Positions 7,902 through 16,147 of a DNA stretch of 31,109 nucleotides are shown one piece after another (the stretch's first letter is position 1; every line of letters starts with the position of its first letter). The DNA comes from Candidatus Helarchaeota archaeon (GTDB lineage: Archaea > Asgardarchaeota > Lokiarchaeia > Helarchaeales > HEL-GB-A). The translations under genes and the position numbers were made by a program. The DNA lies in the NCBI GenBank assembly GCA_016840125.1, contig JAEOSY010000007.1:1-31109 (forward strand). Reading direction: 5' to 3'. The notes under the pieces were generated by a model. It saw only the letters and a program-made list of their open reading frames with translations, ran no database searches and had not been told where the DNA came from.

Positions 7902-9053
7902 TTATTTCTTATCTAAACTTTTTTTCAAAAACTCTCGAATAATTTTGGTAACTATTTCTGGTTTTTCACCGACGAAAAAATGCCCAACATTCTCGATATA
8001 TTTGAGGGCAGCATTAGGGAACTGATCTATAGCACATCCTTGCTCTTCTATTCCATCATAGTAATATCTCGGCTGTCCCCTATCATTGCCCGCTTGGAGA
8101 AGTAGTACTGGAAATTCCATTGCCTTACAGAGGCGAGATTTGCGGTCTTCCTGCTCCTTAGCAAAAGACGAGGATTTGAAATAAAGGGGAACGCAGTGTG
8201 CAATCCCTGGATACGCGAACTCCTTTATTTCACGCTTTACTAGTTTAAATGGGAACTTTGTAGGGGAAAGTGCAGAATAAGCAAGTGGCACAAAAAGTCG
8301 TGGAAATCGCATGGCGAAACTTCCTCCACCTAAGAAGAGTACTTCTTGTGGTGATAACTCTGGATCCCAGATGTGGAGAATTTGTTGAGCCCGAACGTAG
8401 CTTAAAACTCGCTCCGGATGATTCGCTCCGAGATAATCAGCTATCACAGCACCCCGATCATGAGCCACAATATTAATTTTATCAAACCCCAGCGTGTCGA
8501 ATAAAGCCAAGAGTTCCTCTGCAACATTTTCCTGGCGGAAATCTCCATCTCCCTTATCGGACTGTCCATACCCCTTCAAATCGATAGATATCACATGATA
8601 ATCTTGTGCTAGGACCTCGAGTTGGTGATGCCACATGTACCAAGAGGAAGGAACCCCATGCAAGAAAATGACTGGTTCGCCTTCACCCGCCTCTACAAAA
8701 TGCCAGCGGATTCCCTTCGCTTCAACAAACCGATGTGTCACCGTTGTTACGCCCAAGAGTTCAGTATCCCCATCTTGATTACTCCTTCGCAGGCGAGCAA
8801 GGATATAACCCAGAAGGTAAACACCCACATTCCAGCCAAGCACAACTCCTAGCCCAAAAAGAAATACATTTCCTACTAAACCAACACCCCCCATAGCTCC
8901 AAACCAAGCTAGAAGAAAACCAAAACATATCCCAACTATTACACCAAATAAAAATATGTACCAATTTATTAAAACTGTTATAATGATTCCTTTCAATGAG
9001 AAAAATTTCATAACTGCTTTAAAAGTACTACCGGAATACCTTTTTTCTTCCAA
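7902..9053 (-). CDS. Membrane-anchored alpha/beta hydrolase (epoxide hydrolase/dehalogenase type)
   Basis: A 383-residue protein. Residues 18-90 contain two or three hydrophobic segments (about 22-55 and 57-86) that anchor it. Residues 105-380 form an alpha/beta-hydrolase domain: oxyanion motif HGVPSSW (132-138), nucleophile elbow AHDRGA with Asp199, acid Asp324 in QAGNDRGQP, and His358 in NVGHFF. An Asp nucleophile in HDRG points to epoxide hydrolases and haloalkane/haloacetate dehalogenases, not Ser esterases. The start appears to be TTG 9053, with GAGGG nine bases upstream; a later ATG lacks a ribosome site. It is 76 bases after the methyltransferase-like gene, probably the same operon. 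Natural substrate unknown; an epoxide or activated lipid at the membrane fits the anchor. Confidence 0.83.
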   Translation of the reverse strand: MEEKRYSGSTFKAVMKFFSLKGIIITVLINWYIFLFGVIVGICFGFLLAWFGAMGGVGLVGNVFLFGLGVVLGWNVGVYLLGYILARLRRSNQDGDTELLGVTTVTHRFVEAKGIRWHFVEAGEGEPVIFLHGVPSSWYMWHHQLEVLAQDYHVISIDLKGYGQSDKGDGDFRQENVAEELLALFDTLGFDKINIVAHDRGAVIADYLGANHPERVLSYVRAQQILHIWDPELSPQEVLFLGGGSFAMRFPRLFVPLAYSALSPTKFPFKLVKREIKEFAYPGIAHCVPLYFKSSSFAKEQEDRKSRLCKAMEFPVLLLQAGNDRGQPRYYYDGIEEQGCAIDQFPNAALKYIENVGHFFVGEKPEIVTKIIREFLKKSLDKK

Positions 9054-9083
9054 TTCTAATAACCCTCTAAAAGATCATTGCTA

Positions 9084-9124
9084 CTGGAGGATTAACCCCT
9101 ACCCCATTAATAATTTAATCCCAG
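9084..9124. repeat. Hairpin-forming inverted repeat in intergenic gap
   Basis: GGATTAA (9089-9095) pairs with TTAATCC (9115-9121), extended by CTG/CAG (9084-9086 and 9122-9124) across a 2-base bulge. On the plus strand it is followed by seven T (9125-9131), giving the shape of an intrinsic terminator pointing against the operon. On the minus strand it lies in the leader of the hydrolase gene. Function unproven. Confidence 0.4.
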
Positions 9125-9129
9125 TTTTT

Positions 9130-9846
9130 TTACCAAATACCTGGAATTAAGCGCGATTTCGTTTTTTGAGTATATTCCTTGTAGCCATTCAGCTCATTCT
9201 GAAGCGTTTTATCTTCATAATAGGTACGAATAATTAACAATCCAATTAAAACACCGACAATCACATAGGAAAGATACGATCCCACGATGAGTGGCATGCC
9301 CAGGTAACCTATAATGGCGCCTAAGTAACTTGGATGGCGAACAATCCGATACGGCCCTGAAGTTATCACTTGATGGCCCCTATCCGTTTGAATTCGCACT
9401 GTTGCTTCATAATATTTATTAATAAGCATCGGCCAGATTCCTAATGCAAAACCTGCGGCAAATATTATTAATCCAATATACATTAAGTTAAAATCTACTG
9501 TGGTCCATTGATATCTCCCGACATCGAGTCCTGCGACCAAGGCGAAAACAAAGAGGAGCACTCCCCATATCACAATAACTGCCCGATCCCAGGTTTTCGC
9601 TCCCTCCGGGTTTTTCCCTCGCTGATTCAATAATTCTACATCGACTATATATAATAGAATCGAGGTAAGAATAGTAGTTCCAACCAAGATTCCATATAAC
9701 AACCATCCTCTGAATAAATCAAACGTGCCTGCCGCTAAGAAAAAGATGAGTGCTTGTATTAATACACTTCCTACTGTGCGAATGGCATATCTAGCTCCGC
9801 CACGATCTAGCTTTGCGCGTTCCTTTGATTGCCTCTCTTCACCCAT
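9130..9846 (-). CDS. Isoprenylcysteine carboxyl methyltransferase-like membrane protein (ICMT/PEMT family)
   Basis: A 238-residue polytopic protein with about five hydrophobic helices (near 24-44, 47-70, 88-108, 121-143, 180-207). The catalytic C-terminal signature of the ICMT/PEMT superfamily is present: SGPYRIVRHPSYLG (163-176), then the EDKTLQNEL helix with Glu211 and a YKEYTQKTK segment. Family members methylate lipids, isoprenylated or other hydrophobic acceptors with S-adenosylmethionine at the membrane; many prokaryotic ones have no known substrate. The ATG lies six bases beyond the stop of the upstream glycosyltransferase, so the two are cotranscribed. That pairing suggests membrane glycolipid or polyprenyl modification, an inference from context. 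Confidence 0.8.
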   Translation of the reverse strand: MGEERQSKERAKLDRGGARYAIRTVGSVLIQALIFFLAAGTFDLFRGWLLYGILVGTTILTSILLYIVDVELLNQRGKNPEGAKTWDRAVIVIWGVLLFVFALVAGLDVGRYQWTTVDFNLMYIGLIIFAAGFALGIWPMLINKYYEATVRIQTDRGHQVITSGPYRIVRHPSYLGAIIGYLGMPLIVGSYLSYVIVGVLIGLLIIRTYYEDKTLQNELNGYKEYTQKTKSRLIPGIW

Positions 9847-9852
9847 ATTTTT

Positions 9853-11103
9853 TCACTTCTCAGATTTGTTTTTCTTTATAGAAAGGTGTTCCTCGTAAAT
9901 TCTTATGAGTTTTTTGCTAAAAATTTTGATGTCATATTCTCGTACATTGCTCTGAGCATTTTTTTTATATTGTTTCTGCAAATCTTTCTGCGTGATGAGC
10001 TGGAGGATGGCAGTGGTAAGCTCATCCCGTGTCGAAAAGAGGATCCCGGACGATGTACTATGCACAATTTCGGCAACTGCACCGGAATTCACAGAAAGAA
10101 TGGGACATCCGAAATACATGGCTTCAATAACACTTAATCCTTGGGTTTCGAGTGGTGAGGCATTAATAAAGAAATTTGCCCTTGTATAGGCTTGATTTAA
10201 AGCTTCCTGCTCTAAATAGCCAGTGAAAATTACATTTTTTTTATTTCTAGTTTTCTCAGTGATTTTTTCGAGCTTGGACCGGTGAGGACCATCACCAACG
10301 ATCAGATATTTAAGATGATCTGTTTTTCTTAATACCTCAGGTGCAGAATTCAAAATGAGATTGATGTTTTTCTCTTCTGAAAGGCGCCCAACATATAATG
10401 CGACTATATCTTTCGATTCTAAATTCCACTTTTCATTAAATAAGTTTAGATTTTTAGCCTGTATGAACTTCGAAAAATCGATTCCGTTGGGAAGGACTTT
10501 CGTTTTAAAGCCATGCTTCTGGCATTCCTCTTGAGCATATTGAGAGGGGACAAAGGAGATATCACAGCGTTTGAAGAACTGGGCGTAGTAGCGCCATGAG
10601 AGCTCTTCCATAAAAAAAGAGCCTAGATCAATGGATGTATTAATGAGGGAAAATTTATCCACGCGTTTTAATATGCCTTTAATCACCCGATTGAGAAAAG
10701 GCGGGGTCACATATTTCAAATATTTATTCAAAAAAGGCTTCCAAAACTCCGGTAATAGTGTATGCACTGTGCCTATACACGGAATTCCCAACCGTCTCGC
10801 GTTGATCAGCCCCGCTAGCCCCATACTCACGGGACTATGAACATGAATGATATCTAGTCCCAGATTCGATTGAGGAATGGTGAATACTGGAAATGGCGCC
10901 CAGCGGTACTCAGGTGAAGGAATGAACCTGAATCCTTCACTTGTAAATAGGTATGGGTTATCCTTTTCCTCACCCAGCTCTCCTCGAGGGGCATAGATGT
11001 ACACCTCATGACCTAAGTCACGTAAACTTTTCTCCAACGCTTTGATTGTGCCGGTTACTCCGTTAATCTGCGAGTATGAATCCGTAAAGAATCCGATCTT
11101 CAA
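9853..11103 (-). CDS. GT4-family glycosyltransferase
   Basis: A retaining GT-B glycosyltransferase of about 416 residues. The N-terminal Rossmann half starts KIGFFTDSYSQINGV and contains HVHSP and VHTLLPEFW. The C-terminal half has VGRLSEEKN (near 238-246) and the GT4 EX7E motif ETQGLSVIE. The start layout resembles diacylglycerol glucosyltransferases and mannosyltransferases acting on lipid acceptors. No membrane helix is seen, so it is cytosolic or peripheral. Start choice: TTG 11103 gives the family-typical MKIGFF start and has GTGAT five bases upstream; GTG 11112 is the alternative and would extend it by three residues. First gene of the minus-strand operon. Donor and acceptor cannot be read from sequence. 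Confidence 0.88.
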   Translation of the reverse strand: MKIGFFTDSYSQINGVTGTIKALEKSLRDLGHEVYIYAPRGELGEEKDNPYLFTSEGFRFIPSPEYRWAPFPVFTIPQSNLGLDIIHVHSPVSMGLAGLINARRLGIPCIGTVHTLLPEFWKPFLNKYLKYVTPPFLNRVIKGILKRVDKFSLINTSIDLGSFFMEELSWRYYAQFFKRCDISFVPSQYAQEECQKHGFKTKVLPNGIDFSKFIQAKNLNLFNEKWNLESKDIVALYVGRLSEEKNINLILNSAPEVLRKTDHLKYLIVGDGPHRSKLEKITEKTRNKKNVIFTGYLEQEALNQAYTRANFFINASPLETQGLSVIEAMYFGCPILSVNSGAVAEIVHSTSSGILFSTRDELTTAILQLITQKDLQKQYKKNAQSNVREYDIKIFSKKLIRIYEEHLSIKKNKSEK

Positions 11104-11116
11104 ATGTATCACGTTA

Positions 11117-11130
11117 AAAAGGTTTAAAAT
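11117..11130 (+). promoter_or_regulatory. TATA-like promoter of the divergent gene at 11153
   Basis: AAAAGG followed by TTTAAAAT (BRE-like purines then TATA-like box at 11123-11130) sits about 27 bases before ATG 11153, which has no Shine-Dalgarno. This spacing predicts a leaderless transcript. A second palindromic AT box, TTAATTAA (11137-11144), could serve the divergent glycosyltransferase operon. Confidence 0.35.
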
Positions 11131-11152
11131 CGAAGCTTAATTAATTCTATTG

Positions 11153-12400
11153 ATGTCATTTATTTCTAAAACAGAGTATAAATCTTATCGCAGATTAATT
11201 TGTTGCAAAATCAAGCAAAGTGATGAGAAGACCTTTCTGAAGATAATACAAAAAGACGGCTGGCGTGAAACTCGTTTTGGCAAAAGAGGCGCGAAATATT
11301 CTATCCTGAAGGAGCAATCCGATCGAACTCGTTATCATCTGCGCCTTTTCGAAGTTCAGGATTATTTCTTAGTTTTAGTACATCATGAACCCTCATTCAA
11401 GGGTGACGTGGTCTTTCATCTAAAAGGCTTTTGGAATCAATTTCGGGGGAAGAAGGAAGACAACCATGAAGACGATAAACTCGAATTAGCGAACTATCAG
11501 CAGGGTACTAACTATTTCAAAGAATTTATAGATAGTGATGCAACTCTGAAGGAAATCTGCGAATTTAGGATCACGGAAACTGAATTAAAAATATTTACAG
11601 TCAAATTTGGCTTCATTTCCTTGAAAACTCCTGTCGAAATCTATGTAGCCGATTTAAAAGAGAGCTTATATAATGAAAAAAAAGAAGACTTTAATTATAA
11701 TATTCGAAAAATACTAGAAATTATGGGCTTTGAATTAATTGAAACTAACCCTGATTTTACCGTTGCTGAAACTCCCAGGATCAAAGAATTTACGCTTCTA
11801 ATTCAAACAATGAATTTAGACGAATTGGATTTACCCCAACTGGATAAGATCATGAAAAATTTTAAGGCCACTTCCACAGTCATTGTCTGTAGTAAAACAG
11901 ATTCGATCAATAAAGAACAAAGTCAGAAATATGCTCGTTTAAAGATTAATGTTATTCACCCAAAGGAATTTTTGAAAATCTTCAATATTTATTTACATAC
12001 ACCGATTTCTCAAGACCAACTGCAACAAATATTCAGTAACGGGGGAACTATTGATGGTAATTCTATCGATGATAAACTTCATCACTATTATTTTCCAAAT
12101 TTCCTTAAAAAAACAACCGAATTATTTCAATATCTAAAGGATCAGACTGAATGGGTGTATTTTGATAATCTAGAATACATGTTTGTTGGAGAAAAAGATT
12201 TTTCCAAACAAGAATTAAAAAACATTCTCGATTTTTTAACCTATCCACTGGTTAATTTAGTTTTAACGAAAAGAGAGAAACGTCGCTTTAGAAGCGACAG
12301 GAAATCGTATCGTGCGATTACTAACTTAGATGAAATTCAATTTAGATTGAAAAATATTGAGCGGTTTCTTGATAAGTTAGTATCCGCGGAAAAAGATTAA
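11153..12400 (+). CDS. Unknown protein with a degenerate Mrr-like nuclease-fold region
   Basis: A 415-residue soluble protein; ATG 11153 is preferred to the adjacent TTG. Residues 179-280 follow the pattern of Mrr-type restriction-endonuclease-like folds: helix FNYNIRKILEIMGFE, then a strand with Asp (NPDFTVAE), strand TLLIQTMNL, helix LPQLDKIMKNF, strand TVIVCSK, then helix and KINVIHPKEFL. The catalytic E-x-K position reads Q-x-M, so the site looks inactive. The first 140 residues are basic/aromatic; the last 100 end in a charged helix (KREKRRFRSDRKSYRAI) that could bind nucleic acid. Its end overlaps the convergent radical SAM gene by 4 bases. Fold assignment is tentative; a binding or regulatory role is a guess. 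Confidence 0.6.
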   Translation: MSFISKTEYKSYRRLICCKIKQSDEKTFLKIIQKDGWRETRFGKRGAKYSILKEQSDRTRYHLRLFEVQDYFLVLVHHEPSFKGDVVFHLKGFWNQFRGKKEDNHEDDKLELANYQQGTNYFKEFIDSDATLKEICEFRITETELKIFTVKFGFISLKTPVEIYVADLKESLYNEKKEDFNYNIRKILEIMGFELIETNPDFTVAETPRIKEFTLLIQTMNLDELDLPQLDKIMKNFKATSTVIVCSKTDSINKEQSQKYARLKINVIHPKEFLKIFNIYLHTPISQDQLQQIFSNGGTIDGNSIDDKLHHYYFPNFLKKTTELFQYLKDQTEWVYFDNLEYMFVGEKDFSKQELKNILDFLTYPLVNLVLTKREKRRFRSDRKSYRAITNLDEIQFRLKNIERFLDKLVSAEKD

Positions 12401-13821
12401 TTCCAACCAGAATCACGGTCTTTTTTCCATCGTTCATACCATTCTTCAAATCCGAGGTTCAAAAGCGTCTGAGTTTCAAAGGTCTCCAGTAACCCCAAAT
12501 CTCCTTTTACAGCATATTCTTCCGCATAATGCTGGACTGCTTGCTTAAGAACCTCTTTTTGCTGATCTCTCGGAAATACGGTGGAGTCTAACACAATTTC
12601 ATATGTGATATAGCGTTCCCATTCTTTTGATAGAATAGTTAAACCATAGTTTTCTGGGTTATCGTAAATTTTCGACCCTGGGAATGGTTTAAGGGTTGAA
12701 AAATTAAAGCGGTCTAGTTTGCTGGAATAAGAAATATTCTTTAACATATGCTCTCTAGTTTGTGAGGGGAGCCCAATGATGAAATTGGAATGACTTCTAA
12801 AATCTAATTCTTTAATAATTTTAATAGATCTTTCCACTTGGCTAAAAGTTTGATTTTTTCCGCAAGCTTGAAGAACCGAATCATTTACATCCTCAATTCC
12901 GAGAGTTATCTGGTCTGCATTCGCCTTTTTCAAATCATTTAAGATCTCACGGTTGATCAAATCCACTCTCGTTTGGAAATCCCATGCTGGTAATTCAATT
13001 TTTTGGGATTTCACTTCCTCTAAAAATAATCTCACCCGTTTGGGATTGACTAAGAAATTGGGGTCTGTAATAAAAAAGTTGTATTTTTTAAACTGCTCTT
13101 CAAAAGCTAAGAGATTCTCAATTACCCTTTTTATTGGGAAGAACCGAATTTTATTCCCTGAAATTGGTGAAAGGCTACAAAATGCGCAAGAATATGGACA
13201 TCCCCTGCTGAACTCAAGATGGAGAAAGAATGGAGGGTACAATTTATCTTTAATAAGCTCAAAATTCGGGGAAGGTATGGCATCCAAAGTGAGATTTCCT
13301 TTGACAGGATTAAATCTAATCGAATTGTTTTTACTGTATGCTATATTAGGGATTTCCGTAATTTCCAACTGACCTGATAATCCTTTTACAATATCTAGAA
13401 TTAGATGATCAATTTCCCCTATTGCAACCAAATCAATAAGGGGATTGTTTTTTAAACATTCTTCGGCTTGAAAGGTAACATGCGGCCCTCCTAACATAAG
13501 TCGAACCTCATCTTTTTCGTTCTTGCACATTCGGGCTATTCGCAAAGCAATAGGGTAGTTTTCAGTATATGAAGTAATCCCAACTATGTCAGGATCATAC
13601 TTTTTAAACTTTTGAAGAAATTTCGAGGATGTCAATACTTTAGGTAGTAACGCATACTCATAGGTATTGCCCGCATCTCTCTCTGCGAGAAAATCTATGA
13701 GTTTGACATCAACACCATTTTGATTTAAAATGGTACCAAGATTTATAATTCCGAGAGGGAGCATTTGGGGAGTCATAAGATAGCTATACGGTGGATTAAT
13801 CAATAGTACCTTGATATTCAT
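12397..13821 (-). CDS. B12-binding-domain radical SAM protein
   Basis: A 474-residue protein of the class with an N-terminal cobalamin-binding-like domain and a C-terminal radical SAM barrel. The N-terminus reads KVLLINPPYSYLMTPQMLPLG, then GITSYTENYPIA and LGGPHVTF, all typical; the D-x-H-x-x-G cobalamin ligand motif is absent, as in many members. The cluster motif is CPYSCAFC (near 208-215), followed by a barrel with FIIGLPSQT. Such enzymes methylate unactivated carbons or remodel rings (hopanoid, bacteriochlorin, BchE/HpnP/HpnJ-like chemistry); the substrate here is unknown. The ATG at 13821 has no Shine-Dalgarno but a TATA-like box about 30 bases upstream. It follows the GNAT-domain gene on the same strand by 53 bases but seems to have its own promoter. 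Confidence 0.87.
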   Translation of the reverse strand: MNIKVLLINPPYSYLMTPQMLPLGIINLGTILNQNGVDVKLIDFLAERDAGNTYEYALLPKVLTSSKFLQKFKKYDPDIVGITSYTENYPIALRIARMCKNEKDEVRLMLGGPHVTFQAEECLKNNPLIDLVAIGEIDHLILDIVKGLSGQLEITEIPNIAYSKNNSIRFNPVKGNLTLDAIPSPNFELIKDKLYPPFFLHLEFSRGCPYSCAFCSLSPISGNKIRFFPIKRVIENLLAFEEQFKKYNFFITDPNFLVNPKRVRLFLEEVKSQKIELPAWDFQTRVDLINREILNDLKKANADQITLGIEDVNDSVLQACGKNQTFSQVERSIKIIKELDFRSHSNFIIGLPSQTREHMLKNISYSSKLDRFNFSTLKPFPGSKIYDNPENYGLTILSKEWERYITYEIVLDSTVFPRDQQKEVLKQAVQHYAEEYAVKGDLGLLETFETQTLLNLGFEEWYERWKKDRDSGWN

Positions 13822-13851
13822 CTAAACTAGTACATCCATCATAACATTTGC

Positions 13852-13859
13852 ATTTATAA
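13852..13859 (-). promoter_or_regulatory. TATA-like box of radical SAM gene
   Basis: On the minus strand TTATAAAT lies about 31-38 bases upstream of ATG 13821. With usual archaeal spacing the transcript would start only a few bases before the start codon, consistent with the missing ribosome site. Confidence 0.35.
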
Positions 13860-13874
13860 TTCAGCTAAAAAAAA

Positions 13875-14927
13875 TTAGCAAATTAGAAAGACATTGATAT
13901 AACGAAATTTTGAAATCACATTCAGAGTCTCTCGTGCCACGTTTGTGAGTGCTTTCACGAAGGTGGTTCGTTCATCTCCGGGGAGCACATTAAACCCTGC
14001 CTTTTTTAATATCTTTTTAACGTTTTTGGGGTATGGATAGGACACGCTGGGAATTTGTTTAATTTTAAAAAATTGCAGCGCGTTATTCAACAGTATTATT
14101 CTATCTAATTCCGAAACCTCCTCATCAAAAACCATTTCTTTCAGCAATCCACTTGTGAAATAATCCTTACCTAGTGTTGCAATTTCTTCGTATCCAATAA
14201 TTGAACCAAGTATTTTTCCTTGATTTTCCAAAACAAAGATCTCATATCGCCAATCCATCATTCGCTTCAAATACTCGCTCGTCCAAACGCTTGAGATATC
14301 CAATCTCTCGGTTTCAGCATTTAATAAATCATTAATTTGATCTAAATCATCATATTTAGCTTTACGAACCGAACCTCTGGTCGGTTTCACTTCACCAATT
14401 TTAGAATTTATTATTTTTAATGCGATTTTTCGTAGGATTGGGTTCAAATCCATTAATTTATCCATCTTATCTTTATCCAGGGCTTTGCCTGCATGGCCGT
14501 ATTTATGAATTTTACGAAATCCTACTCGTTTCAAGATACTCTTACCGCCGCGTCCCGCAGTCTGGAAGGCAAGAACAAGATCAAAATTAAACGCTTCGAG
14601 TTGCCTTAACATCTTTTCAAGCAGATTTGATGCAATTCCCTGCTTTCTATTCGCCATCAGAACCTCTGTAATTCCAATAACTGCGGCATTCAAAATTCTC
14701 CCACGGATTTTTAAAGTATCAGGATGTGCAATCATACAACCTACTAATTTATCCCCCTTATACGCCCCAACATACAAACGGGTATCTGGAGCATGAAATT
14801 GCAGGAGTTCGGCACCCCACTCAGGATAATCCTTCCAACGCTGTTGTTTGGGATTATTACCTATGCATGTCGTAATCTCCTCATAATTTATCTCTCTCAT
14901 AACTTCGTATCGTATATTATTTACCAT
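13875..14927 (-). CDS. GNAT-family N-acetyltransferase (possibly two GNAT units)
   Basis: A 350-residue protein. Residues 1-165 form a GNAT domain: strand LYVGAYKGDKLVGCMIAHP, motif A VLMANRKQGIASNLLEKML with the R-K-Q-G-I-A acetyl-CoA loop, and strand LVLAFQTAGRGGKSILKRVGF. Residues 185-345 look like a second, degenerate unit (DLDQINDLLNAE, FVLENQGKILGSIIGYE, KNVKKILKKAGF) without a clear loop; double-GNAT layout is known in Eis-like and mycothiol-synthase-like proteins. GTG 14936 is also in frame, but GGTGA within it is well placed for ATG 14927, which I chose. Acceptor unknown. It is divergent from the Gfo/Idh/MocA gene and shares a 75-base promoter region with it. Confidence 0.8.
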   Translation of the reverse strand: MVNNIRYEVMREINYEEITTCIGNNPKQQRWKDYPEWGAELLQFHAPDTRLYVGAYKGDKLVGCMIAHPDTLKIRGRILNAAVIGITEVLMANRKQGIASNLLEKMLRQLEAFNFDLVLAFQTAGRGGKSILKRVGFRKIHKYGHAGKALDKDKMDKLMDLNPILRKIALKIINSKIGEVKPTRGSVRKAKYDDLDQINDLLNAETERLDISSVWTSEYLKRMMDWRYEIFVLENQGKILGSIIGYEEIATLGKDYFTSGLLKEMVFDEEVSELDRIILLNNALQFFKIKQIPSVSYPYPKNVKKILKKAGFNVLPGDERTTFVKALTNVARETLNVISKFRYINVFLIC

Positions 14928-14981
14928 CTTTTTCACCGCAATAGGACTTGGTATAATCTGTAGCTCAAATTTGCCTAATCA

Positions 14982-14989
14982 TATAAATA
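14982..14989 (+). promoter_or_regulatory. TATA box of Gfo/Idh/MocA gene (leaderless start)
   Basis: TATAAATA lies 22-29 bases before ATG 15011 and there is no Shine-Dalgarno in between. Archaeal TATA boxes sit about 25-30 bases before transcription start, so the mRNA probably begins at or next to the start codon. Confidence 0.5.
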
Positions 14990-15010
14990 CCCTAACTCAA
15001 AATTATTCCT

Positions 15011-16135
15011 ATGCATCCGGTTAAGTTTGGGATTATAGGTGGGGGAATTGCAGCACGCTTTCATTTAGCCGCATGCAAAAAGAGTCACAACCTTAAATAC
15101 ACGGCGGTTTATGATATTGATGAAAAGAACACCAAACGAATCGCCAAGGTTTACAAGCTAACTCCATATTATACTATGGACGACCTCCTGAGCAGCGGAA
15201 TCGACGCCGTGATGATTGCCGTCCCACACTACCTCCACGAAAAATACGTCTCGCTTGCAGCTGCAGCTAACAAGCACGTACTTTGTGAAAAACCGATGGC
15301 TACCACTCTTGAAGGATGCGATCAGATGATTGAGGCCACGCGCAAGGCCAATGTGAAATTCATGATTGCGGAAAACCACCGGTTCTTACCAGCACATCAA
15401 TGGATCAAAGACGCTGTACAATCAGATTGGATTGGAAAACCATTCTTAGTCCGGAGCTACGAAGGTGTAAACGAGATCCCGAATTTAATAAAACCCGGAT
15501 TATGGAAAGGGGATCTGATCAAAGCCGGTGGGGGAGCTTTAATGGATATGGGCGCCCATAAGTTTGCTACACTTCAGTGGATCCTAAATGATTCAGTTGA
15601 ATCTGGGTATGCTTGGCTGACAAAACAATGCACAGATCTAGAGGAGAAAGCAGAAGATAACGCGATGATGTTTATAAAATATAAAAGTGGGGTCATTGCG
15701 GAGACTACGGTGAGTTTTACGGTCGTGACACCACCAACAAATACATTGGAAATTTACGGAACACAAGGGTCCATTATAGAAAACCACGCTTGGGAAAATC
15801 CTATCAGATTCAACTCTTACGATGCAAAAATGGCAACAAACAGGGGGCGTTGGTATGAACCACGAGTCATTCATGGCGCTTATCCAGCATATTATGATAT
15901 CTCTGCACGGATAGAAAATGAATATTTTGCAGAATGTATTCTAAATAATCAAGAGCCCAAATTTTCTCCAACAGATGCAAAGGCGGCCATTGCTACCGTC
16001 CTTCTAGGTTATTTGTCCGCAGAGCTTGGTCGAAGTGTCACTTTCGACGAATTGATGGAAGTTGCCCGTACTAAAGGGACTAAGAGTATTCTTGAAGGAT
16101 TGGGGGATTGCATTCAAAATAATTGTATAGAATAA
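15011..16135 (+). CDS. Gfo/Idh/MocA-family oxidoreductase
   Basis: A 374-residue NAD(P)-dependent sugar or cyclitol dehydrogenase-type protein. The Rossmann motif KFGIIGGGIAARFH starts at residue 5. The family EKP motif is at 93-95 (HVLCEKPMATT), and the catalytic-site helix GGGALMDMGAHKF with Asp and His lies near 174-186, followed by the C-terminal open-faced beta-sheet domain. Length is normal for the family. Usual substrates are sugars, inositol or related polyols, oxidised at a ring or chain carbon; this one is not assignable. The downstream M24 gene starts 12 bases after its stop with AAGGAGG abutting that stop, so the two are one operon. Transcription is probably leaderless from the TATA box at 14982. 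Confidence 0.88.
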   Translation: MHPVKFGIIGGGIAARFHLAACKKSHNLKYTAVYDIDEKNTKRIAKVYKLTPYYTMDDLLSSGIDAVMIAVPHYLHEKYVSLAAAANKHVLCEKPMATTLEGCDQMIEATRKANVKFMIAENHRFLPAHQWIKDAVQSDWIGKPFLVRSYEGVNEIPNLIKPGLWKGDLIKAGGGALMDMGAHKFATLQWILNDSVESGYAWLTKQCTDLEEKAEDNAMMFIKYKSGVIAETTVSFTVVTPPTNTLEIYGTQGSIIENHAWENPIRFNSYDAKMATNRGRWYEPRVIHGAYPAYYDISARIENEYFAECILNNQEPKFSPTDAKAAIATVLLGYLSAELGRSVTFDELMEVARTKGTKSILEGLGDCIQNNCIE

Positions 16136-16147
16136 GGAGGGATATAC

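Noticed and set aside
12953..13372. 139-codon plus-strand ORF inside the radical SAM gene
   Set aside because: It is antisense to conserved radical SAM sequence including the cluster motif region; no ribosome site and no recognisable protein pattern.
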